Shown: positions 1-11,868 of the stretch, piece after piece
How positions within the stretch are numbered: position 1 is the first letter of the stretch
Layout: each line of letters starts with the position of its first letter
From: Coptis chinensis
Taxonomy: Eukaryota > Streptophyta > Magnoliopsida > Ranunculales > Ranunculaceae
Reading direction: 5' to 3'
Length of the DNA stretch: 64,000 nucleotides
Assembly (NCBI GenBank): GCA_015680905.1
Contig: CM027384.1
Coordinates: 73,069,501-73,133,500 of the forward strand
The notes under the pieces: generated by a model
What the model was told of the DNA's origin: nothing
Seen by the model: the letters and a program-made list of their open reading frames with translations, nothing else
Databases searched by the model: none
Translations under genes and position numbers: made by a program

Positions 1-298
1 AACATTATAAGAAGTTAACAATTTGTTGAATTGTTGTAGACTTGTGGACTAGATTATGTAGATATATATAGACATAGTAGTATCAATTAATAGCTTAAGT
101 GCTTAAGTAGTTAACTTTTTCAGTCCATATTAAATTATTAGCAGTCAACGCACTCTAGTTTTGTTAATTGAAATAAATTCATAATTTTGTTGATCTTTAT
201 TGTTTAGACCTTATGACAAAATAAAAATAAAAAAATTGCATATGGTTTTTTTTTGGGTGGGGTGGGGTGTGCACATAATCTCGCACCCCCTGGCTTAT
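1..298. other. Unassigned leading stretch
   Basis: AT-rich sequence with no credible coding frame, RNA gene or repeat structure that I can support. If the possible hAT terminus at 299-317 is real, this stretch is the subterminal body of that element, which continues off the left edge. Confidence 0.4.
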
Positions 299-317
299 AA
301 TCCTGGCTCTGTCCCTG
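299..317 (-). mobile_element. Possible hAT-type terminal sequence
   Basis: On the minus strand this reads CAGGGACAGAGCCAGGATT. It resembles the common plant hAT-type end CAGNGGCGGAGCCAGGATT. If so, the element lies to the left and its other end is outside the window. No partner end or 8-bp target duplication can be checked, so this rests on motif resemblance alone. Confidence 0.3.
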
Positions 318-530
318 TGCCCATACCTCCATATCCTACTCCCTCTTTGCTTATAGAGCCATCACAGTTGAGTTCTAGTTGAATTTTAATATATGTTGAG
401 AGGGAGGTAACCATTTACTTTGGATTCTCAGCTGTTGTTTATACCTGAATTGTAGTCATAATATGTCAGCAAGCTAGAATCCTGAGATCAATAGTCTTCA
501 AGCTTGTCTACCAAGATTTCTATATAATGT

Positions 531-1070
531 TTCATCTCTCTGATAATTGTTTTGTTGACATCAATGGCTTCGGTGGATACATTTTTAAATCTTCTACCAT
601 TGCGCTCCTTCCAAATAGAACCAATAACATCACATATGAACACTTTACATATATCTCAACTTTGCTGGATTTACCTCTAACAAGATTCAAGATGAAACAC
701 CACTCTTTGTTAGAATCCTGAACAACACTACATAGATCGAGAGCCTGCTTTACTTCAGACCATACTTTCTCATAATAGGGACAATCAAAGAACATATGCT
801 TAGAATTCTCCTTGTTGTTATTGCAGAGGCAACATGAATAACTAACTAGGACTTTTTTGTATACAAGTCTGTCTTAAGTGGGCAAACTTCTTGATCTTGT
901 CTTCCTCCAGTTCTGGAAAAATTTCAGTGCCTAGAATGTTACTCTTGAGGGGGCCTTCTAGGAGATTAAGGACAACATCATTCCACCTTCCTTGAGATAG
1001 CAACACATTAACTTTGGCATCTTCAGGAAAAGAGAAACATGCTCTAATGCTCTAGCTTCAACATTGTTGT
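531..1070 (-). pseudogene. LINE (L1-type) tail with zf-RVT domain
   Basis: Decayed 3' end of a non-LTR retrotransposon. The minus-strand reading from about 1040 downward gives a linker (QGRWNDVVLNLL). After a frameshift near 880 comes a zinc-binding RT-associated domain with CCLCNNNKEN, then HMFFDCPYYEKVW at about 795-770. The C-x2-C ... H-x-FFxCP-x4-W pattern is the hallmark of the zf-RVT domain at the C terminus of plant LINE reverse transcriptases. The frame stays open to 532. The polymerase palm upstream is not found; the transposon end at 1077 interrupts the sequence and I could not pick up the LINE again beyond 6008. No poly(A) tail was recognised. Confidence 0.75.
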
Positions 1071-1210
1071 GTAGTGTAGGGGGCTGTTAATGGGCTGGAC
1101 CTGAACATGACACACCAAGGTCCAGGCTAGGTCCTATTGGACAAGTTCGGATTCAGGCTAGGTCTAGGTCTCATCTATTGTGTGGCAAGCACAACACTAA
1201 TCAACATTGC

Positions 1211-1280
1211 TTCCAATTCAATTGAAGAGGGTAAAGCAATATATATATATATATTGCTCTACCATCTTCAATTGAGGAAG
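1211..1280. repeat. Long near-perfect palindrome with AT core
   Basis: The arms contain TCAATTGAAGA and TCTTCAATTGA and extend through GGTAAAGCAAT / ATTGCTCTACC around an (AT)n centre. About 30 bp per arm with few mismatches. It may be a tiny fold-back MITE or a remnant TIR. Confidence 0.6.
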
Positions 1281-1828
1281 CGTTTCTAGAGTGTCCATGT
1301 GTCATGGCTAATTAAGAAAAAATAGGAGATAAAATAGGAAACAAATATTTATCTTTATCCTTAGATATATATTATAGTTATACCCTCACCAATCTATTTT
1401 TTAGAGCACTTGTAGAGACTCCAATTTTTTTCTAAACTCTATTACTAATTATAAAAAAGTATGATATAAATAGGGAAACAATCTTATCTAGAGTTTCACA
1501 GAGTCTCTAATTTTTCCTAAACACTATAGCTAATTACGAAAAAACAATCCCATCTTCCAACTTTTCTTAAACAATATAGCTAATTACGAAAAAAAATATG
1601 AGACAAAAAACTAAATTGCTAAAAACAATAGTTTCCACCAAAAACGATTTTCCTAAAACCCTTTCGATTTGATGCGCCATCTACTGTGGGATTTAGACAT
1701 TTATTCATAGTTAAGGATTCCAAAAATCACAATTCTGGCCACAATAATTACGACATATTCCAATTAAATTTATGAATTTATAATTTTTTTAACACTATAA
1801 TGTAATTTTCATTTATAGTGTTGAAAAA

Positions 1829-1831
<3 letters not shown>

Positions 1832-1870
<39 letters not shown>
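1832..1870. repeat. (TA)n microsatellite
   Basis: Uninterrupted TA dinucleotides over about 39 bp. A second short TA run at 1923-1938 abuts the fold-back MITE. Confidence 0.9.
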
Positions 1871-1873
<3 letters not shown>

Positions 1874-1938
1874 CTTAAAATAAAAAAACATTATAGCAAA
1901 AATTATAAATTCATAAATTTATAATATATATATATATA

Positions 1939-2335
1939 GTCCTTCTCTAAAAAGTAGCTACTTAAGTTAACTTAAAATAAGTACGTAGGTAAAACTTCAC
2001 ATAGAAAATGAATTTAACCCCATTGTTTTGTGGATGTGATATACCCACTATAAAGATCATCTCCGTAAAATTTCAGCTCATTTGGAAACCTCCAACATTG
2101 GCGAAACATTATTGCAAAAACTAGACATTTCTGGACCGTTGGATTTCTTTTTAAAGATCACAACAATTTTTATCTATATTAGAGGTTTTCAAATGAGTTG
2201 AAATTTTTGGAGATGAACTTTATGGTGAGTGTTTCATAAACATAAAAAATTAGGCTTGAATTCATTTTATAGATAAACTTTTACCTACGTACTTATTTTA
2301 AATTAACTTAAGTATAACTACTTTTTAGAGAAGGA
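1939..2335. mobile_element. Fold-back MITE nested in the TIR element
   Basis: Almost the whole 397 bp is one inverted repeat with arms of about 180-190 bp. The left end begins GTCCTTCTCTAAAAAGTAG and the right end read inward begins ATCCTTCTCTAAAAAGTAG. Both continue with AAATAAGTACGTAGGTAAAA and later share AAAATTTCA(A/G)CTCATTTG. It is flanked by TATATATA on both sides, consistent with insertion at TA. No coding sequence. The superfamily is not certain. Confidence 0.8.
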
Positions 2336-2539
2336 TATATATATTAACGGAATAACGAGATTCAATTAATTAAAGTGGACGTTGGGGTTAAATAAATTAT
2401 ATACCAAACCAAAACAAATTACATGTGGAAAATTAAATTATACAAAAAATGACATCACAAAATATATAATAGAAAATGAAAAAAAAAAAAAAATAACGAC
2501 AAAACAATAATGACAAATATTTAAAAATATAGATAATAC

Positions 2540-3475
2540 TGAATGAAACTAATGTCAAAGAACAATTAATGGTGAACCAAAAATTGGATGCAAATGCATC
2601 GAACTAATCTCAAATAATATTTAACGGGAAATAAAAAACTAGATACAAAAGCAAGCATTAAACTAATCTTAAAAAGTAATTAATAGAAAATTGGAATATG
2701 GATACAAATGCATTAAACTAATATCAAAGAATAATTAACATGAAATCAAAACTTGGATGCAAATACATCAAACTAACATAAAAAAAAATAATTGTCGGGA
2801 AATCAGAAACTAGATGCAAATGCATTGAACTAATCCCCAAAGATTAAATTAACTGGAAATCAGAAACTGAATGCAACTGCATTGAACTAACCTCAAAGAA
2901 AAATTAATTATAAATTGGAAACATAATGCGTGGAACTAATCTTAAAAAATAATTAACGGGAAATTAAAAACCGGATGCAACTGCACTGAACTACTCTAAA
3001 AAAATAAACTAGATGCAAATGCATTGAACTAACCTCAAGAAATAATTAACGGGAAGTCGGAAACTGGATCCCAATTCATTGAACTAACCTCAAACAATAA
3101 TTAACTGAAAATCAAAAACTAGATGCAAATGCAACCTTATTAAATAATAAATGAGAAATCAAAAATTGGATGCAAATGTATTAAACTAATCTTACAAAAT
3201 AATTAACGGGAAATCAGAAACTGGATGCAAATGCATTGAACTGACCTCAAATAACAATTAAAATAAAATTGAAAATTGGATGCAAATGTATTGAACTAAC
3301 CGTAAAAAATAATTAACGAGAAATCGGAAACTGGATGCAACTGCATTGAACTAACCTTAAAAAAATAAATAATGGAAATCGGAAATTGGATGCAACTGCA
3401 TTGAACTAATCTCAAAATATAAATAACGGAAAATCAGGAACTAGATGCAAATGCATTGAACCAACCTCAAAACAT
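2540..3475. repeat. Tandem array I of a ~55-bp unit (about 17 copies)
   Basis: Degenerate head-to-tail copies. The common core is GGATGCAAATGCATTGAAC followed by TAACCTCAAA and AATAATTAACGGGAAATC. Spacing between successive GGATGCAA cores is about 55 bp. Copies differ by many substitutions, small indels and some half-units, so the array is old. Confidence 0.85.
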
Positions 3476-3835
3476 AGTTGGGTTATATGTTGTGGGAATG
3501 TCTCAATAAATATAGTTTTGCATTTAAAATGGTGTTTATCTTATCTCTTTCCGTATGATTGGGAATTCCTTGCTATTCAAGTAGCTTCAATATATATGAG
3601 AACTTCGCCTTATTAGACAATCTCACAAAATTTCAATCAAATTTCTATTATTAAACAACAAAATGAAGTTGAAGGTTTTATCAAAGGTGAGTTATTTTTT
3701 TTAAAAAAAAAATGGAAAGTGAGGTTTTCATATTATAAGAAATTTGGATAAGTGATCAATATAATATTAATATATAATAGTTTTGTATATTTGCATATAT
3801 TTTTCAGAATAATTAATATAACAACACCCGTTCAT
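3476..3835. repeat. Spacer copy I between the satellite arrays
   Basis: Non-tandem ~360-bp sequence containing TTGCTATTCAAGTAGCTTCAA, AAATTTCAATCAAA and a TTTTATCAA(A)GGTGAG region. It recurs, diverged, at 5413-5790. Array plus spacer therefore forms a higher-order unit present twice. Confidence 0.75.
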
Positions 3836-5412
3836 AGATAATCTTTGAAGATTCCACATAGTGAGTCATGCATAATTTAAAGAATAATTAACTGGAAATC
3901 GGGCACTGGATAATCTTCGATGATCCCACATAGTAAATCAAGCATAATTTTTTTTTTATGTCATGTTTGCAAGGACACTATAGATAGATCAGTAGAAGTT
4001 GGTATTACACACCACATTGGATAATTAAAAGGAAATCGAAAACTGGATTCAAATACATAACTGAGCTTAAAGAGTAATTAATGGAAAATCATAAATTTTA
4101 TGCAAATGTAATAAACTAAACTCAAAAAGTAATTAACTAGAAATTGGAAACTGGATGCAATTGCATTAAACTAATGTTAAAGAATAACTAATGGGAAATT
4201 CAAAATTGGATGCAAATCCTTGAAAAATATTTAATGGGAAATCGGAAACGGTATGCATATACATCAAACCAACCTCAAATAATAATTAATGGGAAGCCAG
4301 AAACTAGATGCAAACGCATTGAACTAAACTAAAAAATTAATTAACAGAAAATCAAAAACCGAATGCAACTGCATTGAACTAATCTCATAGAATAATTGGT
4401 AGGAAATCGGAAATTAAATGCAAATGCATTTAAATAACCTCAAAAAATAGTTAATGAGAAATAAAAAACTGGATGTAATTGCATCGAACTAACCTCAAAG
4501 CATAAATAATCATAAACTAGATGTAGATGTATTGAACTAACCTTAAAAGTTATTAATGTGAAATCAGAAACTGGATGCAGATGCAATGAACTAATCTTAA
4601 AAAGTAATTAACGAAACATTGAAAAATGGATGAAATGGCACTGAACTAACCTAAATGAATAATTAATGGGAAATTTTAAATTTGATGTAACTGTATTGAA
4701 CTAACCTCAAAAAATAATTACCAGGAAATTGAAAACTTGATACAAATACATTGAACTAACCTCAAAGAACAATTAATATAAAATCGAAAATTGGATGCAA
4801 CTGCATTGAATTAACCTCAAAGAATAATTAATGAAAAATCAGAAACTGGATGCAATTGCATTAGACTAAAATCAGAGATTAACTAGCGGGAAATCAGAAA
4901 TTGGATGCAAATGCATTGAAATAACCTTAAAGAATAGTTAAATGGGAATCAGAAGCTAGATGTAACTGCATCGCACTAACCTCAAAGCATAAATAACTAA
5001 AATTTGTAAACTATCGAACTAACCTAGAAAAATAATTAACAAGAAATCAGAAACTAGATGCAGATGTATTAAACTAACCTCAAAGAGTAATTAACGGGAG
5101 ATTGGAACCTGGATGCAAATGCAATGAACTAATCTCAAAGATTAATTAACGAAATATCGAAAACTGGATGCAACTGTACTGAATTAACCTTAATGAATAA
5201 CTAACGGAAAATCATAAAGTGGATGCAATTGCACTGAACTAAACTCAAATAATAATTAATGGGAAATCGAAAACTTGATGCAACTGCATTGAACTAACCT
5301 CAAAGAATAATTAATGAGAAATTGGAAACTGGATGTAACGTACTACATTGAACTAACCTCAAAGAATAATTAATGAAAAATCAGAAACTTGATGCAAATG
5401 CATTGAACTAAT
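3836..5412. repeat. Tandem array II of the ~55-bp unit (about 27 copies)
   Basis: Same unit as array I, running to the start of the second spacer. Its first 120 bp contain a local duplication of GATAATCTT...CCACATAGT...GCATAATTT (about 3838-3880 and 3908-3952) with one ordinary unit between, followed by a short non-repeat insert to about 4020. Confidence 0.85.
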
Positions 5413-5790
5413 AACCCTAAAATATGTTTGTATTATATATAGGGGAATAAATGTCTCGACAAATATAGTTTTTCATTTTAAGTAGTGTTTATCATAATTC
5501 TTTTATTATGATTGAGAATGCATTGCTATTCAAGTAGCTTCAATATTATCTTCGCCACATTGGCCATTCTCACAAAACTTCAATCAAACTTCAATTATTA
5601 AACCTAATAACAAAAAGAAGTTGATGAGTTTTATCAAGGTTTGTTGTTTCCTTTTATAGAGATTTGTGCAAGAAATTTGAATGAGTGATTAATATAATTT
5701 TCATATCTCATAGCTATGTATAGTTACTAATATTTTATAGAATAATTTAATATAACGACATCCGTTCGTAGGATGGGATTGAAAGCTAGT
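5413..5790. repeat. Spacer copy II
   Basis: Second copy of the 3476-3835 spacer. It retains TTGCTATTCAAGTAGCTTCA, CTCACAAAACTTCAATCAAA and GTTTTATCAAGG, and ends before the right terminal region of the TIR element. Confidence 0.75.
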
Positions 5791-6008
5791 TTTATATGTA
5801 TACTATTAGTAAATATATTACTAATATTAACTATAAAACACACAAATCTACTATAAATTTTGGGCCAAGCCATTATCGGACCGGAAAAGAGTATGTCCAG
5901 ACCTAACCCAATAATCTTATATCAGACTAAATATAAAGTCTAAGTCCTTGTCTTATCGGTTCGAATTCAATCGGGTTTTGGGTTTGTCCCGGCCCATTGA
6001 AAGCCCTA

Positions 6009-7316
6009 CTCCCATGTAGCAGATGTCATGCCATTGTAAAGGTCTGAGAAGCATATGCAATAATGTATTGAACATGTTGACCTGGTTATCCTAAAAAATC
6101 TGCCTTGTTTATTTGATTTGATCTAAGTATCGTTTGACGAACTCAGGTTCATGCCATTAACAATTGATTTGGTCATACTAATTTGATGAAGTTTTGATCT
6201 AAATATTTCTTGAGTATATGAGATGAATTACAATGAGTGCCAGACCAGTTTATGACATTCTATAAAATAAGAATCGATTTAACTATCGAAAGGCAAACTG
6301 CAAAGGCATGAATCGCGCGATCTAAGACCTTGGGGCCAAACTTGAAGACATGACGTGCAAGCCATTGTTACATTTTACTAAATCCCTTAATTAAAGAGAA
6401 GAGACCACACACTGGTTGAGTTTGAAATAGAAAAACATAAAAGGCGCTCGTAGGAGTTCTTTTACTTTTTGTTGGTAATCAGGATTCAGGAGTTCTTTTA
6501 CTAGGATAATCTTAGGTATTTTATGAATCATGTTCTAATTTGCCTCTCGAGTTTGACTATTGACTATGAATTTAGGAGTTCCAATCATAGTTGTAGGGGA
6601 ATTACGAGAAGTTGGATTATATTAGTGAAATTTATTATAGCTGATCAAGAAAAAAATTGAGAGAAAAAAAAAGGACGGCTTAGTTAGATTTTAGCCTTCT
6701 CACACTTTTTCTTATATAGAAAGCCCAAAAAAATCCAATTTGTGGACCCTTTAATCCCCTCACCAGCCTTCGCTGGTTCTGTGTTTCACCTGTCACGGCT
6801 TGCAAAAACTCTAACAATATTCTTTAAATCATTGGAGCTGTCCTCCCCAAAAAATAAGGATTTGTTGTTGGATTACAAAAGTTTTTGTGATGTCTAAGAA
6901 CAATTTCTCCTAACTGTTCTAAGATCATTGAGATTGGATAATGGTTTGAATGAAATTGAACTGAATTGTAGATTCGATATGAAGTAGAATAACGCTTTTT
7001 ATTAAACAATAATGAAAGTTTTACAATCACTCTGTTTTCTCTCTTTCTCTCTCCAGTTTCTAACAATTTTTGTGAGAATATTCGAATAAATCTTCTTTCT
7101 ACTCATTCAGTCTTTATATAGTGTCTTCAATTAGCTTTGACCCAATCAAATCATGATGCATGTCCATTGTCTTTCTTCTTCTTTTCCCGCTCAATACCTG
7201 CAAATATTTGAAATAACCACAAAATATACCAAGATATTTACCATTAAAATGTCAATATCTCGAGTTTTGAAATATCATATAAAATGTCTAAAGGCACGAT
7301 ATTTGCCCACTACATT
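6009..7316. other. Unassigned stretch between transposons
   Basis: No gene recognised. On the minus strand, CTATATAAAG at about 7115-7124 is followed by GAGA-rich sequence (about 7050-7030), which looks like a promoter/leader of an LTR or a gene 5' end, but no second copy or coding partner was found. The last five bases before element A (GACCC) plus the matching GCCCC at 22603 look like its target duplication. Confidence 0.3.
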
Positions 7317-7321
7317 GACCC

Positions 7322-8613
7322 TGATAAATGTAAAAACTATGCTTTACTCCTACTTAACTAATTAAGCTTAAACGGAAGTAAAGAATAATAGTAATTTACT
7401 CTAAAACTATCAAAGTTATCTACTATCTTGAATCATGCAATAAATGGAGTAGAGAATTCGTTCCACTCATAGTCCTTTAAACGTAAGTTTCCGCTAGTTC
7501 AATCGATATTAACAAAACAAAATGAGAGTAATGAATTGAATTACATTAATATGGAAATTGAACTTAGATAAGATATTTAGCTTATACTATGATAATAGAA
7601 TATTGAAATGTGAATATGGAGAAGGGATTAGGGAGATTTGAACCCACTTGATGTATTCCTAATATATTAGTATAGATTATTGCAGTCCTAATCAAATAAG
7701 ATTAAGTGTTGATCCCTAATTACTCTTGGCAATCTCTGCCAACTAATAATTAGAATATGAGGAAGTCCAACCCATTCTCATGGCGAATCAACTATCCTTC
7801 TAGAGTGAAATTCTTAACAAGTAATAATTCTAACTAACATATCAAGTCTTCATCAAGCTACATCAAACCCCTCTAATGGAGGTTTAGCTAGATGTCATTA
7901 GACTATCATAAACAGATATATAAGAAGGAGACATAATGAAGAACAATAATTAACTAAGGTTTAAACTAATAACTAAGTCTAAATTCTAATTACCTATCTC
8001 TAATTAATTATATTTATCTAAGTCTAAGTATATCCAGAGTTATGCCTTAGTCCTCTTTATATAAGAGAGGCTAAGTTTACATTTTCATGCATGGGCTATG
8101 GAGCCATGTTCTGGGCCCTTAAATCAAGCCAAAAACCTAATTACATAAGTCCAAAAAGGGTTTCTATATTGAAAATTATTGTAATAGCTTTTTTGTCTAC
8201 TTATGCTCCTTTGATAGGGTCAAGGCTAGGACCATTTGAAAGCTCTTTCCGAGTCGGTCGTTTTGACATATAATAGGCCCAATTCTGAGATTTGAGTCCA
8301 AAGATACGGCTTGCGGAAGTTTTGTCGACTTTTCTACTCTATTTATGCCCACGTTAACTTTGACTTTTCAGCTTTGACCGGGCTTTAAAAAAGTTTTTTA
8401 TCCTTGAATCTTGGCCTTTAATCATAGAACTTCTTAGCAACCAACCTTTGCTCCTTTATCTCGCAAAGGTGACATGTTTCTTCACATATTTGACTCCAAT
8501 GCCTGAAATACATAAATGCACGTAAACAGTACTAACTCATATTTATTATACACGTAATTGGGCTGAATGTAATGATATTAAGGGGTTAAAACTACAGTTT
8601 TAGGCCCTTCTCA
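7322..8613 (-). repeat. 3' LTR of element A
   Basis: Matches 21271-22602 along its whole length. In sense it begins TGAGAAGGGCC (the other copy has TGATAAGAGCC) and ends TTTATCA. A TATA-like TTATATAAAGAGG lies at about 8066-8054. Clusters of TTGAC/GTCAA W-box cores occur near 8345-8385. Confidence 0.9.
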
Positions 8614-8629
8614 AACCACCCCCAAACAG
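8614..8629 (-). promoter_or_regulatory. Polypurine tract of element A
   Basis: In sense ACTGTTTGGGGGTGGTT ends directly at the TG of the 3' LTR. It is the plus-strand primer site for reverse transcription. The same tract adjoins the 3' LTRs of C, D and E. Confidence 0.85.
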
Positions 8630-9263
8630 TAGTTTGCTTGTCCTCAAGCAAATATGAGAAATTAATATAAGTGACCAAAAATGGAGTTCTAAGTAATTTC
8701 TTTTCAAAAATGGACTATATCAACAAGACATTAAACCACTAGAAATTCCCTGAGAGTTTTTCGAAAAAGGTACTCACAAACTTTGTCTATGTTACAACGA
8801 CTAAGAAATAAAATTACTGTTTCTTACTTTATTCTCATATATCTATACATCTTACTAGCAATGAATGAATAATCAAGTCGAAAAGCTAAGCTAATCGTGC
8901 ATAATAATAAATCATCTACTTAATAAACATATATAAAACCACGTTTATGAAACTTTGGAATAAACATTATTCAAGACAACAACCACTGATTTTTCCACTC
9001 GCTCACTCCTTGATCAATCTCTCAATGACACACAAGAAAGCTGAAGTCGATCATACACATCCGCCATTTACTATCACACTAACCTATTCCTAAAAGGTCT
9101 TTATTAGGTGTAGTTTAGGATTAGGTGATGGTTTAAGAATGAAGGAAATGGATATTCAAAAGAACTAAAACTTCATATTATGTAACTAGAAAACCTTGTT
9201 CTTTTTTAACTGTAAATTTCGAATAAGGAGGAAAAAATATTTGTTCCTCTTCGATTTTCGAGG
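8630..9263 (-). other. Element A distal 3' UTR
   Basis: Non-coding. Homologous to the sequence before the PPT in C, D and E. The double hairpin found there is damaged: from about 8757 the reading passes from AAAACTCTCA straight to GGGAATTTCTAGTGG, so hairpin 1 and half of hairpin 2 are gone. Positions 9244-9263 are 20 bp between a possible ATTTG target site and the start of the solo LTR. Confidence 0.6.
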
Positions 9264-9608
9264 TGTGATGCACTCAACTTCCAAAACCCAAAATTTAATG
9301 CGGATAATTAAAAACCAATAAAAAATTCAATTAAACAACAGTCCCCTTCATTACAAATGAAAATACAAATAATATTGTCTCAACTGAAAATCTATATCGC
9401 CTCAAAGGAAAACAAAACTTATCTTGAAATGCGACGCTAACGCAAACCACAAGCAGCAACCAATCTTCTTCAACACTAAACCTGTCAAGACTTATCAACT
9501 ATGTTCATTTAATGAACACACTCGATAAGCAAACATGCAAATCGGGTCAGCATTATAAAAATACTGGTGTGAGTAGCTCTAAAATACATCATATACTTAT
9601 ACATATAC

Positions 9609-9800
9609 ATACACAATCCATAAGGCAGTTAGTTCCTCCATCGAGGCGCCTTAACTTCCAACAACTAATATGACATTCTTAACTACAATAAGTAAGGCAG
9701 GTAGTTCCTCCACTGAGGCACCTTAACTTCCCACTAACCACACAACAATCCATATGCATAATAAAAAGGCATTTAGTTCCTCCATGAGGTGCCTTAGGTT
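9609..9800. repeat. Short tandem repeats inside the solo LTR
   Basis: Three copies, spaced about 80 bp, of AAGGCA-(4)-AGTTCCTCC followed by (C/T)GAGG(C/T)(G/A)CCTTA. The ends AAGG and CCTT of each copy form a small dyad. Confidence 0.7.
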
Positions 9801-11745
9801 CTAACTAAACTAATGACCAGCCAAGCATATTCTATACTTATCGCATTTCATGCTCAATTACAGAGTGGGTCGTCCATGCACGAGTAATTAGTTTGATCCA
9901 CCCTTCTACAAAACCATATACAATCATCTATCTAAAGATATATCATTAACCAACATATTACCATAATTATATTAATTAAGGCTTTCTTTGTGTGTCCCTA
10001 AAATTACGTCGTATCTATGTTTTACCTAGTTTCCCTGGCTACCACAATTGCTACCCAACGCCGAACATGTACATCCACATGCCTCCCCTCACATAATGAA
10101 CCACTCCGTGCGTAGCTACCCTCAGCGGGATGCCGCACACCAGGTAACCCTCACACGAAAGCCATTATGTAAGTACTACCACTATTCGGTATAAAATATC
10201 GCGCGTCTCATTCTAATTTTGTGAACGGAATAATAATCTAGCCACTATTATAAGGGAAGGGCCATTCAGATTCTTTGAACGCCGTAAGGGCCATTCAAAT
10301 TCAATTGAAGAGCCATTAGAAGGGCCAATCATATGACATCATATCACATCATCAAGGGCCAAATCACATGAGTTGTGGTAGCTAGGTTCTAGGATTTTTG
10401 TTACATAATTTATTCAAGTGTTATACATTTATATCTCATAATCATTTCACTATATCACGTGCATGTCAAATACATTATTGCACTAAGCCAAATATATGTA
10501 GAATTATTTCAATACATCTCATAACAGCTTTCATTCTTTCACGTGCCAATATATTATTGCATTAAGCCACAATCCCATGAGAAATATCTATAAATACTAT
10601 ACTACCTCATAGTAACATTTCACATATATAATAATGGAGCGTTTATATCAATTTCTCAAAGATATTGCAGTTAATAGATATCCTAACATAGGATATCATT
10701 TAACATAACAACAATTTTTATAGCGTTTTAGAAATATTATATCTCCTAAAATCTCAATCTCGTCACGTGTCAATAATTTTACAATATCAACGTCAAATTT
10801 TTCTTAGATAATAACAAACAAGTTTATACCGGCTTCCACAACATGTTACCATTGGATTAGTCCATACCATTTAATATATAAAAAGTAACATAATAAACAA
10901 TCAACAGTTAACGGTTAACAGTCAAAGGGTTGACTAGTCAACAAGTCAAGCCCAACAGTCAACAGTCCTAACCCGGTGGTCATCTAGACAGGTCCTAACC
11001 CAAACCCATGTTTAAAACAGATCAACCTATTGTCCTAATCCAATTAAACAAGACAAAGCCCCAAAACCAAAGCCCAAAAGTCTAAATACTTAAAGACCCA
11101 ATTGGACCGGTCCAAACAAAATTTGAAATTGGCCCAAAGAATTAATAGATTTCGGTCCAACAACAACTAAAAATGAAACTAAAACTGGCCTAAAACACTA
11201 ATTGGTTCGGCCCAAAGAACTAAAGAAATGAAATTGGCCCAACACTAATTAGTTCATCCATTCAAAGATAATAAAAAGACGGCAGTTTTACGTTTTTTTT
11301 TTTTTTACCAGGCAAGTCAGTACTCAAAATTTGTAGGCCAATGAAGGCCATTCTATTCATTTGTTGATCAGTGGCAACGAAAGAATTTCTCAGCAAGTTG
11401 AGAAAATATTATCATTATCAGAAGACCACAATCTTTGCTTGCAGTGATACGGCGCCTCGAGCGAAATAAGATGAATAACAAATGAATATTTGCAATGTAT
11501 GACAACTGAGCCACGAGGGGTATTCTTTACAGTAGCCAACTGTCTCTAAACGAGCCAAGCAAATGGGATCAGTACACAGCAGGTGAACACTGCATCATGC
11601 CCAATGAAGGAATAACACTTGTAACGTATTACTTACAATGTTGCTCTAATGCCTTATGCATGAGTGGATGGTAGTATTAGGTTGTATCATATATATTGCT
11701 CTTATGGGAAGGGTGCTGTCACTTATCGATTTTCATTGAGGTCAA

Positions 11746-11868
11746 ACCTGACCCACAAGGTTGAAGTTCTGGACACAAAGTGGCTGAGATTCTCAAAGAG
11801 TTTGCAGATGTAATGCCACTAGCAAATTAAACCTCATCCAGAACCATAGTGCTCCTTGTTGGAATTAT
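11746..11868 (+). pseudogene. Short fragment of a Ty3/gypsy reverse transcriptase N terminus
   Basis: A plus-strand frame reads EVKPDPQG, a stop, then HKVAEILKEFADVMP and a further stop. The EFADVMP string is typical of the segment just upstream of chromovirus RT (EFxDVxPxELP). It lies within the solo LTR on the opposite strand, so it is a captured or nested scrap. Its limits are not visible. Confidence 0.45.

Larger units (their letters stand above)
1077..6008. mobile_element. Non-autonomous hAT-like TIR element carrying satellite arrays
   Basis: The ends form an imperfect inverted repeat: GGCTGTTAATGGGCTGG from 1082 against GGGCTTTCAATGGGCCGG read inward from 6006. Both are preceded by TAGGG and resemble the TAGGGCTGTCAATGGGCCGG ends of plant hAT elements. 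The interior has no transposase. It holds a palindrome, a fold-back MITE and two tandem arrays of a 55-bp unit separated and followed by copies of one spacer. Flanking 8-mers (GTGTAGTG and CTCCCATG) do not match, so the target duplication is lost or the ends are a few bases off. The element splits LINE sequence on its left from unassigned sequence on its right. Confidence 0.55.

Noticed and set aside
2540-5412. CRISPR-like repeat array
   Set aside because: Units are head-to-tail and degenerate with no unique spacers between them; this is an eukaryotic minisatellite.
8091-8273. 60-codon ORFs in both LTRs of A (also 22081-22263)
   Set aside because: Conserved only because the two LTRs are copies of one sequence; they lie in the U3/TATA region on the strand opposite to the element.
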